From the NCBI GenBank assembly GCA_000402355.1, contig AQRS01000002.1:1-5827 (forward strand): a stretch of DNA of 5,827 nt, read 5' to 3'. Numbering within the stretch: the stretch's first letter is position 1; each line of letters opens with the position of its first letter. Below, piece after piece: positions 1 to 5,614 of the stretch. The DNA is from Candidatus Iainarchaeum andersonii SCGC AAA011-E11 (GTDB lineage Archaea > Iainarchaeota > Iainarchaeia > Iainarchaeales > Iainarchaeaceae). The notes below the pieces were generated by a model, which was given only the letters and a program-made list of their open reading frames with translations, was not told where the DNA came from and did no database searches. Made by a program: the position numbers and the translations under genes.

Positions 1-49
1 ACGCTCGCAAACGCTTAACACCGTTATAAAATTGAAACTTAGGCACACC

Positions 50-57
50 TATTTAAG
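50..57 (+). promoter_or_regulatory. TATA-like box of the MFS transporter gene
   Basis: TATTTAAG lies about 43 bases upstream of the ATG at 96. Initiation some 25-27 bases downstream would give a leader of roughly 15 bases containing a weak AAGG (85-88) seven bases before the ATG. A second A/T-rich match, TTATAAAA at 24-31, could be an alternative box. Nothing else is visible in bases 1-95. Confidence 0.45.
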
Positions 58-95
58 TTATTTTCCCAAAATAATTTTTTGAAAAAGGTTTTCAC

Positions 96-1265
96 ATGGG
101 TCTGCTGGATTTGCTGAAGCAAAAGGACATCCTTAACGTGCTTTTCGCGGTATTCATGTTCTCTTTCGGCTTCGGAATAATTCTCCCGCTTTTGCCGTTT
201 TACTCAATAAGCTTCGGGGCAAAGCCTTTCGAGCTCGGCTTGCTTACCGCGACCTTCGCGTTCATGAGCCTAATCCTCAGCCCGGTTTTCGGCAGGGTTT
301 CGGATTCTTGGGGAAGAAAAAAGGTGCTCGCTATGGGGGCATTCGGGTTCGTCATTGCCTACATTATTTTTGCTTTTGCGGATTCGCTCTTCATGCTGTT
401 CGCGGCGCGCGCAATCGAGGGAGTTGCCGCGGCCGCCATGTTCCCTGCGGCTGTTTCGCTTTTGTCTGATTTCAGCGATGAAAAATCCAGGGGCGCGGTA
501 ATGAGCCTCATGGGAATGGCCTTCAGCCTCGGCTTTATTTTGGGCCCCGCTTTCGGAGGAATTGCGTCTTCATTCTCTATACAGGGCGCTTTCCTGCTCG
601 CCGCATTACTCGCGCTCTCGAATTCATTAATGATATTCCTGTTCCTCAAGGAGCCTCAGGAGAAGGAGGAAAGCAGGGGCATTGCTGAAAAGGAAATGGG
701 TTTCCTCGCGCACATAAAGAGCCGCACATTGCTGCTTTTCATTGCCACATTCATGCTGAGCTTCATGATCGGTTCCCTGGAAGCGACTTTTGCGCTCTTC
801 ACTTCCGAAAAATTCGGTTTCGGCAGCGGCCAGGTTGGTTTGGTTTTCACTTACATCGGCATACTGATTTTTTTCGGGCAGCTTGCGAGCGCAAAGCTCC
901 TGCTGAAGCACAGGGAAACGACACTCATCAAGGTTGGTTTCCTGCTGAACTCGACAGGGTTTTTGGGGATATTTTTCGCGCCCGACATGATAACTCTTGG
1001 TTTGACGCTAGCATTGATGGTTTTCGGCAACGCGCTGTGCTTCCCGTCCGTGATTTCTCTCATAACGAAGAAGGCGCAGGCGAAGCGCGGAACAATTCTC
1101 GGTTTGAATTCCTCGTTCCAGTCTCTCGGGCAATTGATTGGACCGATTTTTTCCAGTTTCCTTTTCGGAATAGGGCACATTTTTTCCTTTGCGGGCGTCT
1201 GGGGCGCGCTCATTGTTTTCCTCATAATTTTTGCAGGATTTGAGTTCATGAACAAGGAATTCTGA
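96..1265 (+). CDS. MFS transporter, drug:H+ antiporter (DHA1/TetA-like) type
   Basis: Integral membrane secondary transporter of the major facilitator superfamily, probably a proton-coupled exporter; the substrate cannot be told from sequence. The 389 residues fit the usual 12-helix length, with two six-helix halves joined by a charged cytoplasmic loop at about 185-210. Motif A is seen between helices 2 and 3 at residues 66-78 (GRVSDSWGRKKVL). A motif B-like R105...G109 lies in helix 4. The antiporter motif C in helix 5 reads GFILGPAFGG (146-155). That motif is typical of 12-helix drug exporters such as TetA. In the second half, residues 330-350 (RGTILGLNSS...LGQLIGP) also resemble the TetA group. 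The ATG at 96 is the first in frame and the protein enters helix 1 from about residue 13. The downstream small gene has its own promoter 83 bases away. No damage is visible. The family call is firm; drug export is inference. Confidence 0.93.
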   Translation: MGLLDLLKQKDILNVLFAVFMFSFGFGIILPLLPFYSISFGAKPFELGLLTATFAFMSLILSPVFGRVSDSWGRKKVLAMGAFGFVIAYIIFAFADSLFMLFAARAIEGVAAAAMFPAAVSLLSDFSDEKSRGAVMSLMGMAFSLGFILGPAFGGIASSFSIQGAFLLAALLALSNSLMIFLFLKEPQEKEESRGIAEKEMGFLAHIKSRTLLLFIATFMLSFMIGSLEATFALFTSEKFGFGSGQVGLVFTYIGILIFFGQLASAKLLLKHRETTLIKVGFLLNSTGFLGIFFAPDMITLGLTLALMVFGNALCFPSVISLITKKAQAKRGTILGLNSSFQSLGQLIGPIFSSFLFGIGHIFSFAGVWGALIVFLIIFAGFEFMNKEF

Positions 1266-1317
1266 ATCACAAAATAATTTTCAATGCGCATTGGCTGGAA
1301 AAAAGACCGAAAGAAAA

Positions 1318-1326
1318 TTTATTATA
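1318..1326 (+). promoter_or_regulatory. TATA box of the 85-residue membrane protein gene
   Basis: TTTATTATA is centred about 27 bases before the ATG at 1349, preceded by a purine-rich BRE-like stretch (CGAAAGAAAA). This spacing places transcription start at or next to the ATG, so the mRNA is predicted to be leaderless. No Shine-Dalgarno is present. Confidence 0.55.
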
Positions 1327-1348
1327 CAGGAAACGGCATTATCTGGCT

Positions 1349-1606
1349 ATGAGTTTTCTCACGAAGAACCTTTTCGAGCTGATTTTCTACTCCATACTTG
1401 GCGTGTTCCTGGTCTCGCTCTTCTTCATTTCTTTCATCCAGGGAATCACGCTGCAGCTCGTCGAGAGAAACGTAGGGCAGGCATTCATTTACTACCTCAC
1501 ATCCGTATTCGCCTCGCTGGTTGGCTTCGTTGTTTACCTGCGCGGGAAAAGGGTAATAGAACTCATTTCCGAGCACGACTTCATCAGGAACCTGTTCAAG
1601 GGCTGA
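1349..1606 (+). CDS. Small two-helix membrane protein, function unknown
   Basis: I do not recognise this 85-residue protein. Two hydrophobic segments are clear: about residues 9-33 (rich in F, I, L, V) and 44-64 (AFIYYLTSVFASLVGFVVYL). A polar turn (QLVERNVGQ) joins them, and a basic C-terminal tail begins RGKR at about 65. By the positive-inside rule both termini are cytoplasmic, which makes a helical hairpin. No cysteines or catalytic motifs are seen. The ATG at 1349 is supported by a TATA box 27 bases upstream. A longer overlapping frame starting with TTG at 1291 is not convincing. The gene follows the MFS gene by 83 bases and ends at a hairpin terminator, so it may be a single-gene unit. 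Existence as a gene is likely because of the coherent membrane topology and promoter placement; any role is open. Confidence 0.75.
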   Translation: MSFLTKNLFELIFYSILGVFLVSLFFISFIQGITLQLVERNVGQAFIYYLTSVFASLVGFVVYLRGKRVIELISEHDFIRNLFKG

Positions 1607-1607
1607 A

Positions 1608-1637
1608 CCGCGCCATTAATGACGCGGATTTCTTTTT
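1608..1637 (+). terminator. Hairpin terminator after the small membrane protein gene
   Basis: CCGCG (1608-1612) pairs with CGCGG (1623-1627). The inner CATTAATG (1614-1621) is itself self-complementary and extends the stem past one C/A mismatch. The T-rich tract TTTCTTTTT (1629-1637) follows directly. It begins two bases after the stop codon. Confidence 0.65.
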
Positions 1638-1641
1638 GGGT

Positions 1642-1738
1642 GTTATAGCAGACCATGAAAGTTTTTCGGCATTTATGGTGGTCTGCTAGATAGCAAACCA
1701 TGAAAATTCACCGAATTACTTTATTGGTTTGCTATAAC
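1642..1738. repeat. Two tandem related hairpins inside terminal inverted repeats
   Basis: Hairpin 1 pairs TAGCAGACCA (1646-1655) with TGGTCTGCTA (1679-1688), 10 of 10, around a 23-base loop. Hairpin 2 pairs ATAGCAAACCA (1690-1700) with TGGTTTGCTAT (1725-1735), 11 of 11, around a 24-base loop. The two are diverged copies: both stems run straight into CCATGAAA. They differ by a G-C pair in one stem and an A-T pair in the other, so each stays fully paired. The outermost arms, GTTATAGCAGACC (1642-1654) and GGTTTGCTATAAC (1726-1738), also match each other with one G-T wobble, so the block has terminal inverted repeats like a MITE. I see no clear target-site duplication. It lies between a terminator and the promoter of the SIMPL gene. 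It could be a miniature element, an RNA structure or a regulatory site; I cannot decide which. Confidence 0.7.
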
Positions 1739-1781
1739 CTGCTTTTCAGACGTTAGTTTTTTGCCTAACCATGTTGAACCC

Positions 1782-1789
1782 TTTATAAG
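1782..1789 (+). promoter_or_regulatory. TATA box of the SIMPL-domain gene
   Basis: TTTATAAG within CCCTTTATAAGG fits the archaeal TATA consensus well. Initiation near 1811 would give a leader of about 37 bases that carries the Shine-Dalgarno at 1835-1842. Confidence 0.6.
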
Positions 1790-1834
1790 GAAGTGAATGC
1801 CAATATTAGCAATGCAATAAACCAGTTTTTTCTC

Positions 1835-1842
1835 GGAGGTGA
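1835..1842 (+). promoter_or_regulatory. Strong Shine-Dalgarno that fixes the SIMPL gene start
   Basis: GGAGGTGA matches the anti-Shine-Dalgarno end of 16S rRNA and stands five bases before the ATG at 1848. An in-frame GTG at 1839 lies inside this site and so cannot be the start that it serves. This is the only strong Shine-Dalgarno in the window. Confidence 0.8.
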
Positions 1843-1847
1843 AAAAC

Positions 1848-2630
1848 ATGGATTTCAATAAAATAGTTCCGGTAACGGGATTGTTCCTCGTAATGCTTCT
1901 TGTAGGCCTCGCATTCACTGGCTACGCACAGACAAACACTGCTGAAAAACAGGGCGTGGCCTCGTTTGCGGAAGACACAAAGGAAGAGCCGAGACTTATT
2001 TCCGTGAGCGGAACCGCAAAGAAAACAATGGCTCCGGATACAGCGGAAATTTATCTGAGCGTGGAAACTCTCGATAAGTCCGCATCGAAGAGCCAGAACC
2101 AGAACGCCGTTATTTCGGAGAAAGTCAGGAAGGCATTGAAGGATTCCGGAATAGCGGACAAGGACATACAAACCACTTCATACAACCTTTACCAGGAGTA
2201 CGAGTGGAACCAAAGCACCTTGAAGTCGGAAGTGAAAGGGTACAAAACAGTGAACTCAATCAAGGTAATTGTGAGGAACCTTTCCAATGTAGGAACCACG
2301 ATAGATGTCGCGGTAGGCGTGGGAGCCAACAGCGTGAGCGGAGTTTCATTCACGCTCTCTGATGAGAAGCAGGCCCAGCTCGCGAACGAGGCGCTGCAGC
2401 AGGCCGCCGCAAACGCCTCTTTGAAGGCGCAGAACATTGCAAAGGGCCTCGGAATAGCACTGGGCAAAGTCCAGACTGCTTCCGAAAGCTCGAGCTACTA
2501 CCCGCCGACGCCATACTACAGGTCATATGACCTGGCTGCGGGAGCAACTGCCGAATCAGCAAAGACGAGCATAACGCCCGGAGACATTGAAGTGAATGCC
2601 TCTGTGAGCGTGACATACGAAATAGTGTGA
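1848..2630 (+). CDS. Secreted or membrane-anchored SIMPL-domain (DUF541, YggE-like) protein
   Basis: 260 residues when started at the ATG that the Shine-Dalgarno serves. An N-terminal hydrophobic helix (about residues 7-25) ends in FTGYAQ, so the protein is exported and either cleaved near there or kept as an anchor. From about residue 49 to the end it follows the SIMPL/DUF541 pattern. The opening strand is ISVSGTAKKTMAPDTAEIYL. A helix with SQNQN follows, then GI.DKDIQTTSYNLYQEY, then YKTVNSIKVIVRNLSNVG. The signature DVAVGVGANSVSGVSF comes next, followed by an alanine-rich helix and GLGIALGKV. A tyrosine/proline patch (about 217-227) sits in the variable loop before the last strand. Family members are periplasmic or surface proteins; bacterial YggE is linked to oxidative-stress tolerance, but a molecular activity is not settled. 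The gene is a single unit bounded by its own TATA box and a hairpin terminator. The family call is firm; its role here is unknown. Confidence 0.92.
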   Translation: MDFNKIVPVTGLFLVMLLVGLAFTGYAQTNTAEKQGVASFAEDTKEEPRLISVSGTAKKTMAPDTAEIYLSVETLDKSASKSQNQNAVISEKVRKALKDSGIADKDIQTTSYNLYQEYEWNQSTLKSEVKGYKTVNSIKVIVRNLSNVGTTIDVAVGVGANSVSGVSFTLSDEKQAQLANEALQQAAANASLKAQNIAKGLGIALGKVQTASESSSYYPPTPYYRSYDLAAGATAESAKTSITPGDIEVNASVSVTYEIV

Positions 2631-2639
2631 ATCAGGATC

Positions 2640-2668
2640 GGGGGAAAATCCCCCGCCGGTTTTTTTTT
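2640..2668. terminator. Terminator between two convergent genes
   Basis: GGGGGA (2640-2645), a loop of AAA, and TCCCCC (2649-2654) form a 6-bp G/C hairpin, and nine T (2660-2668) follow on the plus strand for the SIMPL gene. Reading the minus strand, the lipoprotein gene ends at 2688 and runs into a T-rich stretch (complement of 2669-2684) ahead of the same hairpin, so the site probably serves both genes. Confidence 0.75.
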
Positions 2669-2687
2669 AAAAAATAAGAAAAACTAT

Positions 2688-3176
2688 TCAGGCTTTTCGC
2701 ATTGCCGAATTGAATTCCTCGCTGCTTATTTCGCCGCTCACGAATTTTTTGGCGGTTTGCGAATCAACAGAGTAAATTGTGGAGGCGCTTCCATTGAACA
2801 CCTCAACTTTTATTGTCTGGTCGTTGTTGGCAAGGTTCGTGGCCGCACCGATTGCATAATAAGCGGCTTTTTCCTCATTCATTCCAGAAGGCAACTCAAA
2901 CGCAATTAGTATCAGGTTTTGCTGCACATCAACGGCGGCATCCTCTATGCCTGCAGTCGCGAGGGATTCAAAAAGCGCGGTGTTTTTTGCTGCGACATCT
3001 GCATCCGGCTCTGTTTCTGCCTGCTTTTGCGGGATCTGTACTGATTGTGCTGCCGGCGGCACCTGGGAACTGCCTTGCGGCTGGGAGCCGGAATCAATGG
3101 CTTGTTCCTGAGTTGGCACTGAGCAACCGCTCAGAACCAAGAAAACCAGTAAAATAGCAGCCATTTTGACAATCAT
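2688..3176 (-). CDS. Predicted lipoprotein, function unknown
   Basis: 162 residues. The N-terminus is a lipoprotein signal: a basic K4, a hydrophobic core (5-15) and the lipobox LSGC with the lipid-bearing cysteine at C18. A flexible linker rich in S, P and Q follows (about 19-55). A folded domain of about 100 residues comes next (from about 62), with mixed helix and strand such as NLILIAFEL and TIKVEVFNG, ending in a charged helix. I recognise no family for this domain. The protein should sit on the outer face of the cytoplasmic membrane. It is convergent with the SIMPL gene and divergent from the large secreted protein. An in-frame ATG at residue 5 is an alternative start that would remove the basic residue, so the first ATG is preferred. 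There is no Shine-Dalgarno; a palindrome lies three bases before the start. Lipoprotein is a confident call; function is not. Confidence 0.85.
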   Translation of the reverse strand: MIVKMAAILLVFLVLSGCSVPTQEQAIDSGSQPQGSSQVPPAAQSVQIPQKQAETEPDADVAAKNTALFESLATAGIEDAAVDVQQNLILIAFELPSGMNEEKAAYYAIGAATNLANNDQTIKVEVFNGSASTIYSVDSQTAKKFVSGEISSEEFNSAMRKA

Positions 3177-3179
3177 GCT

Positions 3180-3194
3180 GGCCCTATTAGGGCC
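3180..3194. promoter_or_regulatory. Perfect palindrome at the lipoprotein gene start (possible operator)
   Basis: GGCCCT and AGGGCC (3180-3185, 3189-3194) are perfect inverted arms around ATT. The palindrome ends three bases before the minus-strand ATG at 3176. A TATA-like TTTTTATT (complement of 3203-3210) would place transcription start near 3180, so the palindrome lies between TATA box and start point, where an archaeal repressor would block initiation. If transcription starts further upstream it would instead be an RNA hairpin over the ribosome-binding region. Confidence 0.4.
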
Positions 3195-3243
3195 TTATGA
3201 TGAATAAAAATCTTACCTTAGGGCAAAACAATGCCGACAAAAA

Positions 3244-3254
3244 CTTTTTAAAGG
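3244..3254 (+). promoter_or_regulatory. TATA box of the large secreted protein gene
   Basis: CTTTTTAAAGG is centred about 28 bases before the ATG at 3277, predicting a leaderless mRNA starting at or near that codon. No Shine-Dalgarno precedes any of the possible starts. Confidence 0.5.
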
Positions 3255-3276
3255 GAAAAACCCATACTTGCACTTG

Positions 3277-5484
3277 ATGTACGGGCATCATGTGGAAACC
3301 ATTTCAAAAACGCTTGTTGCAGCCATGCTGTTCATTAGCACCGGAACTGCCTTTGCTTCGGGAATCGGCGGCGTAAGCGGATATGACACTTTTGATTACT
3401 CGCAATGGAACAACATGACTCTGGATGACTGGCCGCAGGAGTACAGGGACCTTTGCCTCCAGCACATGCGCGCGACAATAAAAAAGTGCTCCGAACTAGG
3501 TTATGACAACTGGAGCGTCAGCAGGGATTTTTCAGGCAGGACGTTTGCGCCGAGCGACGGAAAATTCGGTTCAAGCGACTGGGTAATTGGAGCCAACACT
3601 TGCGATGACGGCGCGAACACTATTGACGAGGTGCGCATCTTCAATGTGAGCCTCGTTTTTATGTGCTCGGAAAACAATTTCTGCGGCAACATACACTCTG
3701 ACCAGTATTTTTGCCAGTTCAGCTGCCAGGCATACAATTGTGACGAGGATGACGACCCTTACGAAGTGTACGCGTGCAGCACTGCCGGTTCCCCAGACCC
3801 TTCAAAGGACGCGTGGGACCAGATTACCGAGGGATGCAGGGAACAAACCGAGCAGCTTTGCTCCTCGCGTGGCCAGGGATGCCAGCTTGAGAGGCCGTGC
3901 TACTTCAAGAACAAGTATGGAGAGGTGGCGGATGATGCTTTCTGCAAGTGCACCTGCCCGTACGAGCCGTTTGACAGGACGATTACGGATGAACAGCTGA
4001 GGGATGCGCAGAGCGAAACCTTTGGCATTGATTCTTTCAACTTCGGCGACTGGGAAAGGCAAAACAAGACCGCCTGCTGGGGAAAAACGAAAGTTGTTGA
4101 GGAGACAAAAAAAGGGAGAAGCATAATTGGCAGGGTAGGCAATACAGTCAAGGGAACAGTCAGCGCAATAGGAAACTTTTTTGGTTCAATTGGCAGCAAG
4201 GCAAAGAACCTCATAAGCAGGAGCAAGCTCCCATTCTCTGAAAATGCGGGAACAGTGATTGCCGAATCCGTAACGGGCAGGCCGAGGACAAACGAGAACA
4301 TAAGGGCTGCGCTCATGGAAAACAATGCATGCAACCCCACCCCGGACCAGACAGGAACAGGCACCGGCGATGACACCGGCTCCGGCCCGAAGCGGGAGGA
4401 TTTCGTAATCATTGGCTCGCAGACAAACGACATTGTGAACAGCACGCAAAGCACAATTGGATTGGTTGCAACCGGTTTCGTTGATGCACAGCCGCCGAAA
4501 CCGCCGACGAATTTGGTCACGCCCACAACTCCTGCGGAATCAAAGTGCGCGGAAGACTGGAGCTGCAATGAATGGACGAAATGGAGCGACTGGAGCCGCT
4601 GCGACCCAACCAAAGAAAATGATTTGCAGTACAGGACCAAGACGAGGCAATGCAGGGACAAGAACTCATGCAACACGTTCGAGAACAAGCCAAAGACGTC
4701 TGAAATGGAGAAGAAGACATGCAATGACACGGCAAACGATGATACAAACACCATAATTGATGCCAACGCCACTTGTACGGAAAACTGGAGCTGCGGAAAC
4801 TTTGGCAACTGGAGCGCCTGCTCTGGAGGAACACAATCAAGGACAAGGAATTGCACCGACGCAAATAACTGCGGCACAACCGCAAACAGGTCGCCTCTTT
4901 CAGAATCAAGGAATTCATGCGCTGACACAGTCCAATGCACGGAGAGCTGGAGCTGCGGCGAGTGGAGTGCCGGAGCATGGGGAGCCTGCCAAGAAGGCAC
5001 AAGAACAAGGACGCTTAGCAGGACCTGCACTGATTCCAACAGTTGCGGAACCACGAGCAGCAAGCCAGGCACCACAAACACGGAATCGGAGCCCTGTGAT
5101 TACACTCCCACAGAGGAAAAGCCGGAGTACAGTTCGCATGTCTCCTCGCTCGGAAGCAGAATCGGCACCCTCAGTTATGTCAACGGCTCGGTGCAGTTCA
5201 ACACCTCAACAAGTTCCGGAGAGTACGGGTATAAGGTACTTAACATCCCTTCGCATGCGACAATAAAAATATGCGTGCAGGTTAGCTCCGGTTCTTTGGG
5301 TTACAATTCCTACCCGCAATATCATTACGGCTATGACTGGTCAACCCAAGAGTGGGAAGCCGCGAACCCGGGATGCATAACCGCATACAACAAGAATGCC
5401 TGGGCAAACGGAATGCTCATCCACCTCGGCAGCCCTTCGCCCTCAAATGCTGCCGGCACCCTGACGGTTGCGCAGATAAGCTGA
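3277..5484 (+). CDS. Exported cysteine-rich protein with three TSP1-like repeats
   Basis: 735 residues from the ATG at 3277, chosen because a TATA box lies about 28 bases upstream; in-frame TTG codons at 3268 and 3274 are less likely. A signal peptide covers residues 1-27 (basic start, hydrophobic core, AFA-SG cleavage site). Residues 28-267 form a domain with 17 cysteines, including a CKCTC cluster at 223-227, of no family I recognise. Residues about 278-317 are a basic, glycine-spaced amphipathic stretch, followed by a G/T/D linker (about 355-372) and a proline-rich spacer (about 405-420). Three repeats resembling thrombospondin type 1 then follow at 424-482, 500-548 and 554-607, each with six cysteines. 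The last 120 residues look strand-rich, with two cysteines. The total of 38 cysteines is even, consistent with disulfides outside the cell. There is no C-terminal membrane helix, so the protein is probably released or held non-covalently. TSP1 repeats usually bind proteins or glycans; adhesion is an inference. Confidence 0.9.
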   Translation: MYGHHVETISKTLVAAMLFISTGTAFASGIGGVSGYDTFDYSQWNNMTLDDWPQEYRDLCLQHMRATIKKCSELGYDNWSVSRDFSGRTFAPSDGKFGSSDWVIGANTCDDGANTIDEVRIFNVSLVFMCSENNFCGNIHSDQYFCQFSCQAYNCDEDDDPYEVYACSTAGSPDPSKDAWDQITEGCREQTEQLCSSRGQGCQLERPCYFKNKYGEVADDAFCKCTCPYEPFDRTITDEQLRDAQSETFGIDSFNFGDWERQNKTACWGKTKVVEETKKGRSIIGRVGNTVKGTVSAIGNFFGSIGSKAKNLISRSKLPFSENAGTVIAESVTGRPRTNENIRAALMENNACNPTPDQTGTGTGDDTGSGPKREDFVIIGSQTNDIVNSTQSTIGLVATGFVDAQPPKPPTNLVTPTTPAESKCAEDWSCNEWTKWSDWSRCDPTKENDLQYRTKTRQCRDKNSCNTFENKPKTSEMEKKTCNDTANDDTNTIIDANATCTENWSCGNFGNWSACSGGTQSRTRNCTDANNCGTTANRSPLSESRNSCADTVQCTESWSCGEWSAGAWGACQEGTRTRTLSRTCTDSNSCGTTSSKPGTTNTESEPCDYTPTEEKPEYSSHVSSLGSRIGTLSYVNGSVQFNTSTSSGEYGYKVLNIPSHATIKICVQVSSGSLGYNSYPQYHYGYDWSTQEWEAANPGCITAYNKNAWANGMLIHLGSPSPSNAAGTLTVAQIS
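4546..4722 (+). repeat. TSP1-like repeat 1
   Basis: Six cysteines with the opening CAEDWSCNEWTKWSDWSRC. The tryptophan ladder has four W (W-x5-W-x2-W-x2-W) and basic partners follow in YRTKTRQC, as expected for stacked Trp/Arg layers of TSP1 domains. It is the longest and most divergent copy, with an insertion before the second half. Confidence 0.75.
4774..4920 (+). repeat. TSP1-like repeat 2
   Basis: Six cysteines and the compact form CTENWSCGNFGNWSACSGG, then TQSRTRNCTDANNCGTT. It is closest to the form I know from archaeal surface proteins. It aligns with repeat 3 along its whole length. Confidence 0.8.
4936..5097 (+). repeat. TSP1-like repeat 3
   Basis: Six cysteines, opening CTESWSCGEWSAGAWGAC, then TRTRTLSRTCTDSNSCGTT. 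Compared with repeat 2 it carries small extra stretches after the second tryptophan and before the fourth cysteine. Five residues separate it from repeat 2. Confidence 0.8.
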
Positions 5485-5555
5485 AACCGAACGAAATGAG
5501 GGGGCAGTTGTGCCATAATAATTAGAAACCCTGTTTGCGCAAATTTCAGCGAAGC

Positions 5556-5610
5556 CGTTCTTTTTCTTTTTAGTACAGGTTTTTCTTTTTCTTCACAAGA
5601 AAAAGAAAAA
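5556..5610. terminator. Bidirectional terminator with a 14-bp homopurine/homopyrimidine inverted repeat
   Basis: TTTTTCTTTTTCTT (5580-5593) and its perfect complement (5597-5610) flank a three-base CAC loop. A further T-rich tract (5558-5571) precedes it on the plus strand. The tract lies 74 bases after the stop of the secreted protein gene, and on the minus strand the repeat gives a T-rich run starting four bases after the tRNA. Archaeal polymerase stops at such T tracts, so it can end transcripts from both sides. The remaining bases from 5485 to 5555 hold no gene that I can support; a 10-bp palindrome TTTGCGCAAA lies at 5534-5543. Confidence 0.6.
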
Positions 5611-5614
5611 AGTG

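Noticed and set aside
359..1291. Several minus-strand frames across the MFS gene
   Set aside because: They are shadows of a gene with clear MFS motifs and 12 helices; none has a promoter or coherent domain.
1291..1689. 132-codon plus-strand frame with a TTG start overlapping the small membrane protein gene
   Set aside because: Its product is rich in R and H without domain or membrane pattern, the start has no promoter support, and it runs through the terminator hairpin and into the tandem hairpins.
1642..1738. The repeat block as a CRISPR array
   Set aside because: Only two units exist, they are inverted-repeat hairpins with no evenly sized unique spacers, and no cas gene is near.
1655..1756. 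Two mini-frames beginning in the hairpin loops: ATG at 1655 (12 codons, MKVFRHLWWSAR) and ATG at 1700 (18 codons)
   Set aside because: Both start in the repeated CCATGAAA, so the second ATG follows from the duplication. The products are not similar beyond MK, and no ribosome-binding site precedes either. Leader peptides cannot be excluded but are not supported.
1839..1847. GTG at 1839 as start of the SIMPL gene
   Set aside because: The GTG is part of the Shine-Dalgarno GGAGGTGA that serves the ATG at 1848.
3268..3276. TTG at 3268 or 3274 as start of the large secreted protein
   Set aside because: The ATG at 3277 sits at the distance from the TATA box expected for a leaderless start and still leaves a complete signal peptide.
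3900..5081. 393-codon open frame on the minus strand inside the secreted protein gene
   Set aside because: It is antisense to a protein with clear signal peptide, promoter and TSP1-like repeats. Its translation is a biased mix of L, V, S and F with no domain, and it has no TATA box or ribosome-binding site. Codon bias of the sense gene explains its openness.
4457..5266. Plus-strand frames overlapping the TSP1 repeat region (4457-4756 and 4757-5266)
   Set aside because: They are out-of-frame readings of the repeat gene, rich in R, Q, A and T, without start signals or domains.
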